DNA from: Alligator mississippiensis
Lineage: Eukaryota > Chordata > Crocodylia > Alligatoridae
Length of the DNA stretch: 64,000 bases
Direction of reading: 5' to 3'
NCBI RefSeq assembly: GCF_030867095.1
Contig: NC_081830.1
Location: forward strand, 34,083,832 to 34,147,831
Shown here: positions 20,955-31,850 of the stretch, one piece after another
How the letters are laid out: each line of letters starts with the position of its first letter
How positions within the stretch are numbered: position 1 is the stretch's first letter
Program-made: the position numbers and the translations under genes
The notes under the pieces: generated by a model
What the model was told of the DNA's origin: nothing
Database searches by the model: none
Seen by the model: only the letters and a program-made list of their open reading frames with translations

Positions 20955-23744
20955 ATGGGCAAGGAAGGAGCCCCCCAGGGGACACTTGCCTGCCTGTACA
21001 CAAATGCCAGGAGCTTGGGGAATAAGCAGGAGGAGCTCATCCTCCTGCTCAATGCAAATAATTATGATGTCATAGGGATAACGGAGACCTGGTGGGACTC
21101 CACCCATGACTGGACCACGGGTATAGATGGCTATACCCTGTACAGGAGGGATCGTGTAGATAAAAGGGGTGGGGGTATAGCTCTCTATGTTAAGGAAAGC
21201 TACACGTCCCTGCAAGCCGATATTGGCGACCAGGGTGGACGACTGGAGACCCTCTGGGTTAAAATCCGTGGCACAGGGAACACAATGGTGGGAGTCTACT
21301 ACAGACCTCCCACCCAAAGTCCTGAGCTTCACCAGGAGTTTGCCCGGGAACTGGCTGAGGCCGCATGCTCCAGGACCATGGTTGTCATGGGTGACTTCAA
21401 TTACCTGGACATTGTGTGGGAGGATCGCTCAGCAAAATCTGAGCAATCGCAAAGCTTCCTCTCGTGCGTGGATGACCTCTACCTTACTCAAGAAGTCTAT
21501 GGGCCAACAAGAGGCAAAGTGCTGCTCGACCTGGTACTGGCTACTGGGGATGACCTAGTCGGCAACCTAGTGATCGATGGGAAGCTGTGTGACAGCGACC
21601 ACGAGCTGATCACCTTCACCATCCACCGAAAAGCTGACAAGTCAGTCAGCAACACGGAAGTCCTTGACTTCAGGAAAGCCAACTTTAACAAGCTCAGGAG
21701 GCTTGTCAGTGAGGCCCTAAGGGACCATGACCCCAGGGAGAGGGGAGTTCAAGAAGAGTGGTTGCTCCTCAAGGGAGTGATCCTCAATGCACAAACTAAG
21801 TCTATTCCATCTCGGAGGAAAGGCAGCAAGAGGGCACAGCAGCCCCCCTGGCTCTCCAGGGACCTAGCAGACCTCCTGAGGCTAAAAAGAAAGACCTACA
21901 AAGGATGGAGGATGGGAGTCACCTCCCAGGAGGATTATTCTTCACTGGTCCGGTCCTGCAGGGAGCATACCAGGAAAGCCAAGGCTGCAACTGAACTCCA
22001 ACTAGCTTTGAGCATCAAGGACAATAAAAAGTCCTTTTTCAGATATGTGGGGAGCCAGAGGAAAAGCAGGGGCAACATTGGACCCCTGCTGAACCAGATG
22101 GGGCAACTGACAACTGACGCCCAGGAAAAAGCCAACCTATTAAATGGGTACTTTGTGTCAGTCTTTCATCAGTCCCATGGGATGCCCATGCCCACTACGG
22201 GAAAGGGAAGTCCGGGTGAGGGTGATCCCCTGCCCTCCATTAATGCTGACCTCGTGAAGGAACATCTTGAGAAGCTGGATACCTTCAAGTCAGCCGGCCC
22301 TGACAATCTTCACCCCAGGGTACTCAAGGAGCTGGCGAGCATCATAGCCCAGCCTCTAGCACGGATCTTTGAAAACTCTTGGCACACTGGTGTAGTGCCC
22401 GAAGACTGGAAGAAGGCCAATGTGGTGCCTATCTTCAAGAAAGGGAGGAAAGTGGATCCGGCTAACTATAGGCCTATCAGCCTGACTTCTATCCCAGGGA
22501 AGATCTTAGAAAAGTTTATTAAAGAGGCCATCCTTAATGGACTGGCCGATGCCAACATCTTAAGGGATAGCCAGCACGGGTTTGTCGAGGGTAGGTCTTG
22601 CTTGACCAATCTCATTTCCTTCTATGACCAGGTGACCTATCACCTGGACAAGGGAAAAGAGATTGATGTCATATATCTTGACTTCAAAAAAGCCTTCAGT
22701 CTGGTATCCCATGATCACCTCTTGGTGAAACTGGCCAATTGTCACCTTGGGTCCACCATGATCCGCTGGCTGGAAAATTGGCTCCGTGGTCAGACCCAGA
22801 GGGTAGTAATTGATGGAAGTCACTCATCATGGTGTCCTGTGACCAGTGGTGTCCCCCAAGGCTCTGTCCTTGGACCCATATTGTTCAACATCTTCAATAA
22901 TGATGTGGACACTGGAGTCAGAAGCGGACTGGCCAAGTTCGCCGATGACACCAAACTTTGGGGCAAAGCATCCACACCAGAAGACAGGTGGCTGATTCAG
23001 GCTGACCCGGACAGGCTCAGCAAGTGGGTGGATGAGAATCTGATGGTGTTCAACGCCGGTAAATGCAAGGTTCTCCACCTTGGGAAGAAAAACCCGCAGC
23101 ATCCTTATAGGCTCGGCAGTGCTACGCTGGCTAGCGCTATGGAAGAAAGAGACTTGGGGGTCATCATTGACCACAAGATGAACATGATCCTGCAATGCGA
23201 TGCTGCAGCTAATAAAGCAACCAAAACACTGGCTTGCATCCATAGATGTTTCTCAAGCAAATCCCGGGACGTCATTCTCCCCTTGTACTCGGCCTTGGTG
23301 CGGCTGCAGCTGGAGTACTACGTCCAGTTTTGGGCTCCACAATTCAAAAAGGATGTGGAGAAGCTTGAGAGAGTCCAGAGAAGAGCCACACGCATGATCA
23401 GAGGTCAGGGAAGCAGACCCTACAATGACAGGCTGAGAGCCCTGGGGCTCTTTAGCCTGGAAAAGTGCAGGCTCAGGGGTGATCTGATGGCCACCTATAA
23501 GTTTATCAGGGGTGACCACCAGTATCTGGGGGAATGTTTGTTCACCAGAGTGCCCCAAGGGACGACGACTAGGTCGAATGGTCATAAACTACTACAAGAT
23601 CGTTTCAGGCTGGACATAAGGAAGCATTTCTTTACTGTCCGAGCCCCCAAGGTCTGGAACAGCCTGCCACCGGAGGTTGTTCAAGCGCCTACATTGAACA
23701 CCTTCAAGAGCAAACTGGATGCTTATCTTGCTGGGATCCTATGA
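20955..23744 (+). CDS. CR1 ORF2: endonuclease-reverse transcriptase, 929 aa, open
   Basis: This ORF encodes the enzyme of CR1 retrotransposition: nicking of target DNA and reverse transcription of the element RNA at the nick. The N-terminal apurinic-type endonuclease (about 1-225) shows TNARSLGNK, TETWWDSTHDW (about 43-53), GDFNY (about 146) and SDHELITF (about 214). The RT (about 430-720) shows VVPIFKKGRKVDPANYRPIS (about 490), YLDFKKAF (about 575), [12 protein letters not shown] (about 635) and FADDTKLW (about 662). The C-terminal region has [18 protein letters not shown] and RFRLDIRKHFFTVRAPKVWN. There is no stop or frameshift over the usual ORF2 length. One oddity is KAFSLVSH where the family and the other copy have KAFDLVSH, so a conserved RT acidic residue is replaced. 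The copy may therefore be inactive despite its open frame, and it lacks the 5' UTR and most of ORF1. Confidence 0.96.
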   Translation: MGKEGAPQGTLACLYTNARSLGNKQEELILLLNANNYDVIGITETWWDSTHDWTTGIDGYTLYRRDRVDKRGGGIALYVKESYTSLQADIGDQGGRLETLWVKIRGTGNTMVGVYYRPPTQSPELHQEFARELAEAACSRTMVVMGDFNYLDIVWEDRSAKSEQSQSFLSCVDDLYLTQEVYGPTRGKVLLDLVLATGDDLVGNLVIDGKLCDSDHELITFTIHRKADKSVSNTEVLDFRKANFNKLRRLVSEALRDHDPRERGVQEEWLLLKGVILNAQTKSIPSRRKGSKRAQQPPWLSRDLADLLRLKRKTYKGWRMGVTSQEDYSSLVRSCREHTRKAKAATELQLALSIKDNKKSFFRYVGSQRKSRGNIGPLLNQMGQLTTDAQEKANLLNGYFVSVFHQSHGMPMPTTGKGSPGEGDPLPSINADLVKEHLEKLDTFKSAGPDNLHPRVLKELASIIAQPLARIFENSWHTGVVPEDWKKANVVPIFKKGRKVDPANYRPISLTSIPGKILEKFIKEAILNGLADANILRDSQHGFVEGRSCLTNLISFYDQVTYHLDKGKEIDVIYLDFKKAFSLVSHDHLLVKLANCHLGSTMIRWLENWLRGQTQRVVIDGSHSSWCPVTSGVPQGSVLGPILFNIFNNDVDTGVRSGLAKFADDTKLWGKASTPEDRWLIQADPDRLSKWVDENLMVFNAGKCKVLHLGKKNPQHPYRLGSATLASAMEERDLGVIIDHKMNMILQCDAAANKATKTLACIHRCFSSKSRDVILPLYSALVRLQLEYYVQFWAPQFKKDVEKLERVQRRATRMIRGQGSRPYNDRLRALGLFSLEKCRLRGDLMATYKFIRGDHQYLGECLFTRVPQGTTTRSNGHKLLQDRFRLDIRKHFFTVRAPKVWNSLPPEVVQAPTLNTFKSKLDAYLAGIL

Positions 23745-23829
23745 CCACAGCTGACTTCCTGCCCTTTGGGCAGGGGGCTGGACTCGATGATCTTCCGAGG
23801 TCTCTTCCAGCCCTAATGTCTATGAAATA

Positions 23830-24400
23830 CATCTCAATGTTTTTTTATTGTTCCTGAAACATGAAATGTGCTAAACTTCATATATTGCATGTATCTCTTT
23901 TATATACCCATTACACCTGTGTTTAAATGCTACCATCACATAATTATTTAACCAAAATGTGAAAAAATACAAGCATATAAAATCTCCTGAGAATGTATAT
24001 CTTAACTTTTAAATGATCAGTTTCTTCTGAGCTTGGAGAGAGGACAAATCTTGTACAATATTATCAAAGTCAATTTGTTGCACCAGTTCTGATTCAACTG
24101 CCATCACTGACATAACCGGTTTTTTTTGGCATGCCCCAGCAGCCTCCCAGTATATCATTGAGCAGATGCCTTTTCTGATCAGTATCTCCCACACAGTTTG
24201 TCCCTCCAGCCCTCAGTCAAAAATCAGTTCCCAGCACCTGTCCCCCTTTCCATATTTACCTGCATGCCACAGCACCCTTTCCAGAGACAGGCAGTCTCAA
24301 CAGATTATATTAACATTGTCCATATATGCCATTCATTTGGCTTGGTCCCCATTTCTCCATGGTACACGCACTCCACCTATCCCCCATGTCATTCTTTATC
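23830..24400. other. Intergenic, AT-rich
   Basis: Nothing is recognised between the CR1 end and the Tx1-like RT fragment. Confidence 0.4.
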
Positions 24401-24419
24401 TTCTCCAACAGTGGTTCCA

Positions 24420-24970
24420 TTCTACTTATAAAATAAAAAGGGAATCCTTATTAGACTCCCAACAACACCTCTATTTCTTCCATCAGGTGACCATTTACCA
24501 GTACTCAAATGTTTGTATCTGGATACAAAATCTGAATCCATCCTATGAGCATGGGAGGGGGGACCCCATTTTTTCAGAGTTGCCAGCATAAAGTCCTGTG
24601 CCATGTGATCATATGCCTTTTCTAAGTCCAGGTTAAATATAGTTATGTTCAGTTTCTGCTGTCTGTGAAACCAAACCACATCTCTTAGCTGCACTAAGTC
24701 TTCATAAATTTGTCTTTCCAGCACCCACAGACCTCATCCAGTGTCACCATGTTCCCGATCACCCCTTCAACTGCTCCACTATTACCTTTGCCAAAAGCTT
24801 ATAGTCAAAATTCAGGAGGGTGATGGGTCTCCAATTACTCAAAGCCTGCCTATCATCCTTCTTAAAAACCAGAGCCATCACCCACCTTTCCATGCCCACC
24901 ACCAATTGTTTGCCCCTTCTTATTTCCCCACACACTTTCATTAGGTCTAGACCTACCACCAACTGCAAAA
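24420..24970 (-). mobile_element. Tx1/L1-like LINE reverse transcriptase fragment
   Basis: On the minus strand, SNWRPITLLNFDYKLLAKVI (from about 24880) is followed 3' by FNLDLEKAYDHM (from about 24655). These are RT motifs of the L1/Tx1 clade, where the usual forms are NWRPISLLNxDYK and LDxEKAFD, and they differ from the CR1 motifs in this window. The reading frame is broken between pieces. A second and separate Tx1-like LINE is split around 54-59 kb. Confidence 0.75.
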
Positions 24971-24999
24971 TTGTATAGAATTCTTTCAGGACCCCATCT

Positions 25000-25918
25000 T
25001 ATCCTAGCATGCTGTCATAAACCTATATTTGCCATTTAGGCACATAAATAGAAATTGGATTTAGCTCTGGTTTTACAGGTTTCCTTTATAACATCATAAA
25101 GACACACAAATTGTCAGCATTCACCTGTTAAAGGGTGCTAAACCATGCTAAGTGCTCTCTAAACATTTTAAAGTTGTGCAATTAAAGTGAGAGTTATCTT
25201 TGATCCACTTTACCCAGGTTGTTCCAAGATATTGTTAATATGCTTTAGGGAGATAAAGTACTGTATTACCATTCCTCCAGGATCCCAGCATGCATAATTC
25301 CCAGCCCTTCCCACACCTTTGCTTCCTAGCCAAACTTTCAACCCTCCTGAACCCTCCTACCCAGGGAGGCCCCAAGCCAACACTCCTCCCATCCCCAGGA
25401 GCAGGAGGTGTGGTGGGGAAGGGAGCAACTCCTGCACACCCTGACCACTCTGAGCATCCAAGTGCATCTGACTAGTTTGCTGCTTTCTCTGGTATCCCCA
25501 TGTGTTCATCTGGCTGGATGTTGGTTCAAAGGAAGTAGTTAAAAAGCCAATGAACTACTAAGAAGCACAGGCAATTGGCTTTTAACATTGAGCAACTGTC
25601 TCCCACCCCACCCACCCTGCCTCTCCCCACTGCTGCCAACCACTGCACTATGTCTCCACTGCCCCACCTCCACAGTATTCATTTGAACTAAATCACTATT
25701 AATTTGAAATGGCTTTATCGCAGGGGCAGGCAAAATACAGTCCATGGGCCAGATTCTACCCAGCCCAGCAGGCCTCTAAAAAATTTAGAAAATTAATATT
25801 TATTTGCCCTTGGCTGCCTGTCAAAGATGACAGGACCCAGGGCCCAGCATCTGCCCAATGATATATTGCAAGACTTACCTGCCAAATTTGTGGTGGTGTT
25901 GCCCTGAGGGGTCAGGCC
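25000..25918. other. Intergenic; weak hAT-like trace
   Basis: No gene is seen. CAGGGGCAGGCAAAATACAG at about 25723, followed by CCATGGGCCAGATTCTACCC, resembles the start of hAT-type non-autonomous elements (consensus CAGGGGTGGGCAAA). I see no matching second end. The downstream sequence is the target of the LTR at 25919. Confidence 0.4.
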
Positions 25919-26703
25919 TGTGCGGGCCGGGAGCGATCCGGGCCCTTTTGTGCATGCAAGCCGTGGCCAGCAGCCCTGGCACGTGGGGTCGGAGAAGACC
26001 AGGGGTGAGCTAGAATTAGGCACGGACACGTAGTGGTTGATTTAAAGATTGTTTACTTACACCAAAGGTGGTCGTGGTGTAGGCTGGACAGTTTTCCAGG
26101 CACAGCTCCGCTTAAATCCTCATTTGAGGATTACGACAAGTTCGCTCTCTCCAATGGAGTTGTTGAAGCTCTGTGGGTTCGTCTGTTTTCGTGCAGGAAG
26201 GGATACATCTAGGAATCTATTGGCGATGGGGAGAGGCTAGAGGCTGGTTAGGCCCCTGTTGCCTTTTAAGAAATATGTTGGGTCCGTAAGGATCTGCAGC
26301 GCTTAGAGATCTTCACGCAAGGCGAAGGTTTCTCTCTTACTCCAATTTCTCTCCCTCTCGAACTCCAATTTCTCTCCAGCTTGGGCGGAAACTACCTAAG
26401 CTCTTTATACGGCTAGCAAGCCAATCGCTAGCTGCCACGTGTGCATATTTTAGAACTAGCCAATAATGTGGCTCGAATTTTCATACAAATGGCGGGAACT
26501 CTTTGCACCGAGCATTTCTTAGATGCAAAAAGAAATGCACCATGCAAAGAAAGCTACAAATTGGTGGGAAATTCTCCGTTGCACCGGGGTTCTCTTCTGC
26601 AGCAGAAAACTCCACCGTGCAAAGAAGCTGCAATTTAGTGAGAAAATAATTTAGCAGTGCCGAAGCACACACAAACAAAAAATCACAACTTTGGTTTGTG
26701 ACA
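25919..26703 (-). mobile_element. Solo LTR (retroviral-type fossil), second family, copy 2
   Basis: On the minus strand the block runs from TGTCACAAACC to GGCCCGCACA. It is flanked by a 5-bp target duplication AGGCC (25914-25918 and 26704-26708). It aligns along its length with the LTR at 17703-18400: GTGTGCTTCGGCACTGCTAA, TAGCGATTGGCTTGCTAGCC, TATA-like CGTATAAAGAG, GATCTCTAAGCGCTGC and GTAAGTAAACAATC. It is longer mainly through one extra stretch of about 85 bp near its 5' end. No internal genes are attached. Confidence 0.85.
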
Positions 26704-26749
26704 AGGCCAATGCTTGGGATCTCAATATTGTGCTGTTAGACAGGAGGGT

Positions 26750-27120
26750 GTGGTGTATAATTGCACATGCACACATAAAAATCAATTAAGCACACATACA
26801 CTCACTAGGTGCATACACCCCTACTAGGCACACACTCACACTAGCAGGTCAGATACACACATGTTCAAAATAATTAGTCTAGGTTCATGCACACCTATCA
26901 CCAGTTTAAGCACATACACGCTACACATACCAAATTTAGATGGAACAGTTACCAGTTACCAACACCTGCACATTCAATACACATACGTGGATTACTAATT
27001 TATATACCACATACAATGATATCTATATAGGTGTATATATGTGTATTTACTAATTTACACACATACCACCCACCTACACATACACACAGGTGAGTTCCTA
27101 CATTGGGTGTTGTAATGTGT
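26750..27120. repeat. Degenerate CA-rich tract
   Basis: Many ACACATACA and CACACAC runs are interspersed with other sequence, ending with (TGTATG) repeats near 27115-27135. This is an old, decayed dinucleotide repeat zone. Confidence 0.7.
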
Positions 27121-27745
27121 ATGTATGTATATGCTTGCTGTACTTGGGATACCTGGGGAAAGGTTAAGGTAAGAAAGTGAAAGTGTAAGGTTTTAAAGTT
27201 ACCAGGACTGGGATTAGAACCAGGAGACTGCAGGGGCCTGGGCTGAAAAACTGAGGCTTGGGGGTAACTTTAGGTTAATTGATTTTAATTGATTAAAAGA
27301 CAACGCCCAAAGCCTGGAGAACAGGGAAGCATGCCGGCACAGAGTCTGGGACTGGAGCCAGAGCTACGCAGGAGCTGAAAAGGTAGGTGTTGGAGAGGGA
27401 AAGTGGGACTAAGGGAAAGTGTGGGTGTTAAAGAGGGGCTCTGGGTGTGGGAAGCCAGAGGATGGCTCCAGGGCAGCTAGAGAAGTCTGGGAAGCTGCAG
27501 AGGGGGGGAAGCCTGAAACCAGAGAGACGGACAGCAAAAAATCACAGCAAAAGCAGCAGGAGAGACTGAAAGGCAGCAGAGGCAGCAGGAAAGCAGAGAA
27601 AGACAGCAGAAAATCACAGGAAAAGCGGCAGTAGGAATTGAGAGGAGATTGGGAAACTAGTGGAGAGGGGTGGGGGCTGGAATTGAGAGAGAGAGAGAGA
27701 ATGAGGCTGGACTTGAAGATAAGGAAGGGACTGGGATTCAGTAAA
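27121..27745. other. Purine-rich intergenic sequence
   Basis: AG-rich sequence with a (GA)n run at about 27684-27702. A 71-codon Lys/Glu/Gln-rich ORF here is a composition effect. No family is recognised. Confidence 0.4.
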
Positions 27746-27748
27746 ACA

Positions 27749-28540
27749 TGACCCAACTCAGGGTTGCAAATGACAGTGGTTTTATTGAACAGGGGAGATG
27801 GTGACACAATGCCAAATTGGTTCCCTTGTACCCACCCCCCCACAATGGCAGCAGGGATTAGAGAGGCTTGGTGCAAGGGCTGAAGTTTACTGAAGTCCAG
27901 GAGGAGAGAGAGACAGAGAGAGAAAGAGAGAGTCCAAATTGTAGGAGGAGGTATGCAGGTAATATCTACCTATCCCAGGCTGGAAGTTGATCCTTGATGG
28001 CCAGTCAGGGTCTCCTTCAGCTCGGTGTTGTCCAGAGGGGGTCGCTGGCAGGGCCTCTGGGGTGGATAGGCGACATGAAGCTGGTCTGTTTTGGATGGAA
28101 ATGGCATTCTCACTGGGTCTGTCTTCACTGCCCCTTTTTATAGGGACAGACCTTGTGTGACCCTAGTGACAGGAGGCATGCCCAGGCAAGGGTCATCCCC
28201 GATGTACTGAGCATGTGTGCTCCATGCAGGGATGTGCAGTTTTGGGTGTCTGTAATGGTGGGGTACAATGGTAGAGTTGCTGGTTCTGCAGGGTCTTTTG
28301 TTTTTCAAATGCTGGTTTCTCTGTTCCTGGGTGGGGTCCGTGGTTCCTGGATGAATCAATGCGAGGTGATGGCCCAGTTATTACAGGCCATTCAGTAGAG
28401 GCCTGCTACCATTGTATTTCAATTATGCCCAATCAGTCTCATTCATCGGGGAACCAATTTACATGGGAGGGGTACAATGAATCATATTATTGCAACATGG
28501 GATGCCCAGGCAGAGGACACAAGATGGAGGCTTGACATAT
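27749..28540 (-). mobile_element. Possible LTR fossil (weak)
   Basis: On the minus strand the segment could start at TGTCAAGCCTCCATC (about 28537), has a TATA-like CCCTATAAAAAGGGG (about 28140) and AATAAAACCACTG (about 27783), and could end GTTGGGTCA (27749). The order fits an LTR, but no target duplication was found, so the boundaries are uncertain. Confidence 0.4.
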
Positions 28541-29030
28541 AAAATAGAAACTTGACATGACTTTGGTTCACTTAAAAACACAGGCCTAAACCATACAATA
28601 TTTATATGAAATAATAAAAATCAATATGAAAATGATAATAATACAATACACAACAGTAAAAATTAATACAAACCTAATAATTATACGATATAAAACAATG
28701 GATATTCAAAACCAAAAACTTGCTAGCAAAATAAAATGTTTAAAGCTTATCCTAAGTTTGCGCTCACTTATACTTATGTATAGGGAATAGAGAAGGAGAG
28801 AAAAGTTAGAAATGGTTGGGGAAGAGGAGGGAATGCATTTTCAAATTAAAAAAAAAGAAAAACTGGGTGTTTTGCTACAGTGGCTGTTCTAATGATATTC
28901 TGATTTATCTCAGAGAATGCAGAACAACACACCCAGTATGTCTGTATGTTCCTAGAAAGGCTATGACAACATGGATTATATGCCAAACTGGAAAAATGCA
29001 TGTTTGAACTATCATCAAATGTCAGGATTT
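28541..29030. other. AT-rich intergenic sequence
   Basis: AT-rich sequence with many AATAAT and ATACAAT phrases. No gene is seen. It may belong to the Ty3/gypsy fossil that follows. Confidence 0.35.
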
Positions 29031-29034
29031 GGGC

Positions 29035-31330
29035 TGTCCCCAGATGGATGAGGAAAATCTGCAGCTAGGCACCCCTATGTTTGGTCCAGGAAATACAATG
29101 GTTCCTAGGATTCACAAACTTTTACAGGAGGTTCTTTTTGCATGGTTGCTAGCAGCCCTTCCCAGGCTATTCTAGAAGGATGTGCTTTTCCCTGCTTAGC
29201 AATATGGTTTCAAAGAGTTGAAAGAAGCTTTTCTGTCAGACCTCATAGTGGTCCACCAAGAATGTAACTCCGTCTTCACTTTGGAAATGCACACATGCAA
29301 CATAGCAATTGTGGCATTGCTGTCACAGAGGTGTGGCCCAGAGAAGGGTTTACATCCTTGTGCCTACATCTACAGGAAGCTCACTCAAGCAAAGCTATAA
29401 AATCTTTGACAAGAGGCTTCTTGAAATCAAAGCCACCTTTGAGAAATAGTGCCATTATCTAGAGGGGGCCTGAGACCCTGTGCAGGTCTTCACTGACCAG
29501 GAGGACCTGTAATTCTTTCAAACAGCCAAGGCCCTGCACCAGAGGCAGGTATGTTGGGCCTTATTCTTTTTCCATTTTAACTTTACAGTCTCCAGCACCT
29601 ACGTCCAAAAAAATGGTAAATCAGGTGCTCTGTCACATAAGGGAGAATATGAGGTGGACCAGGCAGTCACCAACCCAAGCCCTGAACACATCTTGAAGCC
29701 ATACAACTTTGGACGTGCAGGCCTGTCAAAGGATCTGATGTCTGCAATCCATGTTGTTCCTATCACTGGATTGCCACCTACTGAGGAAAGAGTAACTGGA
29801 AACTTGAGAAGAGATTTCCTTCATCTGGAGATGCATATACATACCCCACATGCCCCACACATACAGTGGCTTTCAATCCTGCCATAACCCCCCTTGGCTG
29901 GCTGTCCAGGAGTCTCAAAGATGTATTACTTGGCCTCCTATTTTTTCTGGTAGCCTCTCTTGAAGACCATGGTTTGGAACTTTGTAAGCTCCTGTGACAC
30001 ATGTGCTCAGGTCTGATGTTCGCAAAAGAAACCCTGTGGGTTACTCCTGTCCCTGGAAACCCTTCACCTACCCTGGGTTGTCATCGTCATGGGCTTTATA
30101 GCAGAGCTGCCCAAATATAATGGATTTACCTCCATGCTGGTTGTAGTAAGCTATTTTATGAAAATGGCAAAGTTAATCTCCTATAGTGGGTTCCTACCAA
30201 CAAAAAGACAACACAGCTTTGGGTAACCCACGTAGTCTAGTGGTTGGAATCTTGTTCAAATCTGTAACAGAACAGAAGTTCAGTGCACTTAAACCACTTT
30301 GAGATGGCCAAAAATGGTTTAAGATAAATATAGATGGATATAGTTTCAAATTTAAGTGATTTAGGTTAAATCAGTTTATTGAACTTCTGTCCCAAGTCCC
30401 CTCCAGATTCAAGTTAACTCACAGCCCTGCAGCATCCCAGGAAACTTTGCACATCCTCTGCAGACCCCACCTTGCAGGGTTGGCAGGCTAGCCTTGGACA
30501 AAGATACCTTCTCCAGCTGAGCAGAGAGGTGTGCTCTAGTGCCCCACAACTTCTAGCCTGGGCCACTGCAGGTATGTGGCTGCATTTCTGGAATCAAAAG
30601 TGAATGTCTGTTCACTTGCTTATTGATTCTATCTACACAGCTTAGATTAACCTGTGAAGATTGAATTGATTCAGCCTCGGGCTTTTTGGCTGTCTGCACT
30701 TAGCCTCAATGTTTCCCAACCCTAAAGCCTCTGAATAGGCACAACACATTAACTGAATACAGGAGGATTTGAAGAAACAAGTAACCCAAGCCAAAGAAAG
30801 TTATAAATGGTTTGCTGACCACTGTCATCAGCCAGACCTGACTGACACTATAAGCCAGAAAGTATGGTTAGCTGCCAAGTACATTGACACAGAAAGACTC
30901 TCCTGCAAATTGGAACATTGATGAACACTGATTTCAAGATCTCTACCCAATAGCCCACCAGATTTACCCCATTACCTACACATTGAGGTTGCCCAGGTCC
31001 CTCAAAATGCACCCAATTTTCTATATAGTGCTGCTGATGTCCTATAAAGAAAATTCCTTCTGCATAGGACCCAACTGCCACTGACTCCTGTTTGTTTGCT
31101 AGGGAATGAGGATTATGTATTTCACAAAATCTTGGATTCAAAGTCAGACATAGCTGGCTATGGTCTTGGTGGACCAGGAAGGGTATGGTCTGGGAGACAG
31201 CAGCTGGGAGTCAATACAGAGCATAAACACCCCAGAGCTACTCCAGACTTTCCATAAGAAGTACCTAGGTAAATCACAGTCAAGCCTCCTGGAATTGGGG
31301 TATAAGGAGGGTAGTTACCTCAAAACCCTG
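29035..31330 (+). mobile_element. Ty3/gypsy chromovirus pol fossil, broken
   Basis: Remnants of pol lie in order. First come the RT end (FLGFTNFYRRF near 29095) and the RNase H start (FKELKEAF, then HPCAYIYRKLTQAK near 29210-29395). The integrase core follows (PWVVIVMGFIAELPKYNGFT near 30070), then the integrase C-terminal part (ESYKWFADHCHQPD near 30795) and a chromodomain-like segment (VDQEGYG, then TFHKKYLGKS near 31165-31270). The chromodomain places it with the vertebrate chromoviruses. The copy is old and clearly broken, with at least half a dozen interruptions. gag and most of the RT are not recognised. Confidence 0.85.
30230..30290 (+). other. Weak tRNA-like A/B-box pair
   Basis: ACGTAGTCTAGTGGTTGGAA resembles a tRNA-Glu-type A-box, and GTTCAAATC a B-box, but spacing is shorter than in a tRNA. 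It may be a SINE trace inside the Ty3/gypsy fossil, or chance. Confidence 0.25.
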
Positions 31331-31379
31331 TCCTGAATCCCCAACCCTGGGGCTGAGGGACCAAACATTAACTCATCCC

Positions 31380-31850
31380 TCCAACAGCCACCGTTCATGA
31401 AGAAGGTCACAATGGGAAGGCAAGGGGCCCTGAGATCAAAAGGCCTTCTACTGCTGCCTCATGATTGGCCCAAGGCTTCCAACCCCTGACTGCATCCTTT
31501 TACCTAGATAAGGCTTTCTGCTTCCTGGAGAAGGTGTCTGGAAAACAAGGGTCTTGCTGTCTTTGGACCACTCTGCTGTTTCCCTGCTGTAGCACCTTGA
31601 CTCTAGATCTGACCACCTGTTGCTGACCCAGCTTGCACTTTTTCCTCCACCTCTGCCTCATATCTTGGATTGTTGGAACCTTGTTCACATAGATATTTAA
31701 TCCACCTTCTTCTCTGATTTTTCTCTGTTTAGCGTTTTGGCCCTGGCTCATAATCTGACCCTCTGGCTTTGACCCTGACTACCATTTGGGCCTTAGCTAA
31801 TGATGTGTGCAAACCCAGAACCAGACTGCCTACACCTTGGTACATGACAG
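31380..31850 (+). mobile_element. Probable 3' LTR of the Ty3/gypsy fossil
   Basis: This follows the chromodomain segment directly. The pyrimidine-rich body with repeated TTTGACCCTGACT and CTTGACTCTAGATCTGACC phrases is typical of vertebrate chromovirus LTRs. The far end is near TTGGTACATGACAG. No matching 5' LTR was identified in the window. Confidence 0.5.

Larger units (their letters stand above)
20597..23829 (+). mobile_element. CR1 LINE, young, 5' truncated in ORF1
   Basis: The element starts inside ORF1 (GTTCTCATCGATCCTCCCAG), holds a complete ORF2 and ends with GGGGGCTGGACTCGATGATC, then AGGTCTCTTCCAGCCCTAAT and TCTATGAAATA. It belongs to the same subfamily as the minus-strand copy at 54351-58700: their ORF2 N-termini differ at about 9 of the first 104 residues by eye. 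Truncation at the 5' end is the usual result of incomplete target-primed reverse transcription. The two copies form a long inverted pair about 31 kb apart. Confidence 0.97.

Noticed and set aside
17703-26703. One provirus bounded by the two related LTRs
   Set aside because: The LTRs are in opposite orientation, each has its own target duplication, and the interval holds a receptor pseudogene and LINEs with no retroviral genes.
27419-27634. A Lys/Glu/Gln-rich 71-codon ORF
   Set aside because: It is a translation of purine-rich low-complexity DNA with no other support.
30230-30290. tRNA gene
   Set aside because: A- and B-box-like words are present, but spacing and stem pairing do not fit a tRNA. 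At most it is a SINE trace.
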